Shown in pieces: positions 17,546-19,128 of a DNA stretch of 19,128 bases (positions are counted from its first letter, which is position 1; each line of letters starts with the position of its first letter). The notes under the pieces are model-generated. The model had not been told where the DNA came from and ran no database searches. It worked only from the letters and a program-made list of their open reading frames with translations. The DNA is from Theristus sp. LFF4_11. Its lineage: Eukaryota > Nematoda > Chromadorea > Monhysterida > Xyalidae. The translations under genes and the position numbers were made by a program. The stretch is taken from assembly GCA_030248135.1 (NCBI GenBank), contig JASANC010002333.1:1-19128 (forward strand), read 5' to 3'.

Positions 17546-19115
17546 ATTCTGACTTTTACATAAGCCCCGAAGCTTGGACCAAAATCACAATTCGTTGGTC
17601 ACACATTCTTCTAAACCCCGGACAAGTCAGGTTTTTCATTTTTCGTTTTTAGGCCGATTTCGCCCATGCTATTTCTACGACCGATTCGCCCAAAATCGTC
17701 ACGATTCAGTACCTAGAATTGCTCACATAAGAAAACTGACCCAAAAGCCGTGATCGGCTCAATGAATTACCACGGAAAACACCGTTTTCTGTTTTTCATT
17801 TCTGGACCGGTTTCGCTAACTTCCACGGCCGATTCGCCCGAAATCGTCACGATTCAGTATCTAGAGTTGCTCACATAAGAAAACTACCCCAAATCCGTGA
17901 TCAGTGCATTGAATTACCCTGGAAAACACATTTTTCTTGTTTTTCATTTCTGGACCGATTTCGCTAATTTCCACGTCCGATTCGCCCGAAATCGTCACGA
18001 TTCAGTATCTAGAGTTGCTCACATAAAAAAAACTAACCCAAAATCCGTGATCTGCATATTGAATTACCTTGGAAAACACCCTTTTCTTGTTTTTCGTTTC
18101 TGGACCGATTTCGCCAATTTCCACGGCCGATTCGCCCGAAATCGTCACGATTCAATATCTAGAGTTGCTCACATAAAAAAACTAACCCAAAATCCGTGAT
18201 CTGCACATTGAATTACCCTGGAAAACACCCTTTTCTTGTTTTTTCGTTTCTGGACCGATTTCGCCAATTTCCACGGCCGATTCGCCCGAAATAGTCACGA
18301 TTCAGTATCTAGAGTTGCTCACGTAAGAAAACTAACCCAAAATCCGTGATCAACGCATTGAATTACCCTGGAAATCACCTTTTCTTGTTTTTCGTTTCTG
18401 GACCGATTTCGCCAATTTACACGGTCGATTCGCCCGAAATCGTCACGATTCAGCATCTACAGTTGCTCACGTAAGAAAACTAACCGAATATCCGTGATCA
18501 GCGCATTGAATTACCCTGGAAAACACTCTTTTCTTGTTTTTCGTTTCTGGACCGATTTCGCCAATTTCCACGGCCGATTCGCCCGAAATCGTCACGATTC
18601 AGCATCTAGAGTTGCTCACATAAAAAAACTAACCCAAAATTTGTGATCAGCGCATTGAATTACCCTGGAAATCACCCTTTTCTTGTTTTTCGTTTCTGGA
18701 CCGATTTCGCCAATTTACACGGCCGATTCGCCCGAAATCGTCACGATTCAGCATCTAGACTTGCTCACGTAAGAAAACTAATCCAATATCCGTGATCAGC
18801 GCATTGAATTACCCTGGAAAACACCCTTTTCTTGTTTTTCGTTTCTGGACCGATTTCGCCAATTTCCACGGCCGATTCGCCCGAAATCGTCACGATTCAG
18901 CATCTAGAATTGCTCACATAAAAAAACTAACCCAAAATTCGTGATCAGCGCATTGAATTACCCTGGAAAACACCCTTTTCTTGTTTTTCGTTTCTGGACC
19001 GATTTCGCCAATTTCCACGGCCGATTCGCCCGAAATCGTCACGATTCAGCATCTAGTGTTGCTCACGTAAGAAAACTAACCCAAAATCCGTGATCAGCGC
19101 ATTGAATTCCTACGG
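17546..19115 (-). repeat. Linker and 149-bp satellite array, right, inverted, 10 monomers
   Basis: The linker (17546-17628) is the reverse complement of 14018-14096. The satellite marker TTGCTC recurs at 17719, 17867, 18015, 18165, 18315, 18463, 18612, 18761, 18910 and 19059 (148-150 bp). Monomers next to the linker are the most diverged, mirroring the left array. The array ends at ATTGAATTCCTACGG, the inverse of the left boundary at about 12229; the last bases of the window lie outside it. Confidence 0.95.
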
Positions 19116-19128
19116 GCTAGACCTTTTC

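Noticed and set aside
12229..19115. Palindrome as an assembly or library chimera
   Set aside because: The arms differ by many substitutions, by two monomers and by nested insertions in the adjoining elements. A fold-back artefact would give near-identical arms.

Overview
The window is nuclear DNA from an invertebrate animal. Two spliced genes with GT-AG introns sit in AT-rich, repeat-laden DNA, and their exons are richer in G/C at third codon positions than the surroundings. The esterase recalls membrane-anchored carboxylesterases of nematodes, but I cannot name the organism. Nothing bacterial (operons, ribosome binding sites) is present.

Layout. 1-1528: 3' flank of the first gene, with a short hairpin repeat at 1385-1501. 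1529-6036, minus strand: a ten-exon gene for a secreted or lumenal, C-terminally anchored carboxylesterase with an intact Ser/Glu/His triad. 6037-8188: about 2.1 kb with no recognisable gene, a CA microsatellite and a small hairpin element. 8189-9386: two inverted-repeat (MITE-like) elements. 9564-15882, minus strand: a five-exon gene for a 195-residue, four-EF-hand calmodulin-like protein. Its introns hold most of the repeats: a second copy of the G-run MITE in intron 3, and in the 4.4-kb intron 2 a 15-bp minisatellite, a 172-bp tandem repeat, a 149-bp satellite array and a 1-kb terminal-inverted-repeat element. 15883-16538: the 5' flank of that gene. 16539-19128: a second 1-kb element followed by a second 149-bp array in opposite orientation.

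The most unusual structure is the block from about 11.65 kb to the window end. Two arms, each a 149-bp satellite array plus a short linker plus a 143-bp terminal inverted repeat, face each other as a giant palindrome around the first two exons of the calmodulin-like gene. The arrays share the same outer boundary sequence and differ by exactly two monomers (12 versus 10). The element cores next to the arms lie in direct rather than inverted orientation, so one appears to have flipped between its own inverted repeats. Each core carries a different nested insertion. This recalls foldback/Galileo-type transposons, whose long inverted repeats are built from tandem repeats, but no transposase gene is visible.

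The two genes are unrelated in function: an ester hydrolase or acyltransferase of the secretory pathway, and a calcium sensor. Both gene models were joined by hand from splice sites and reading phase; all phases close, but no transcript evidence was available.
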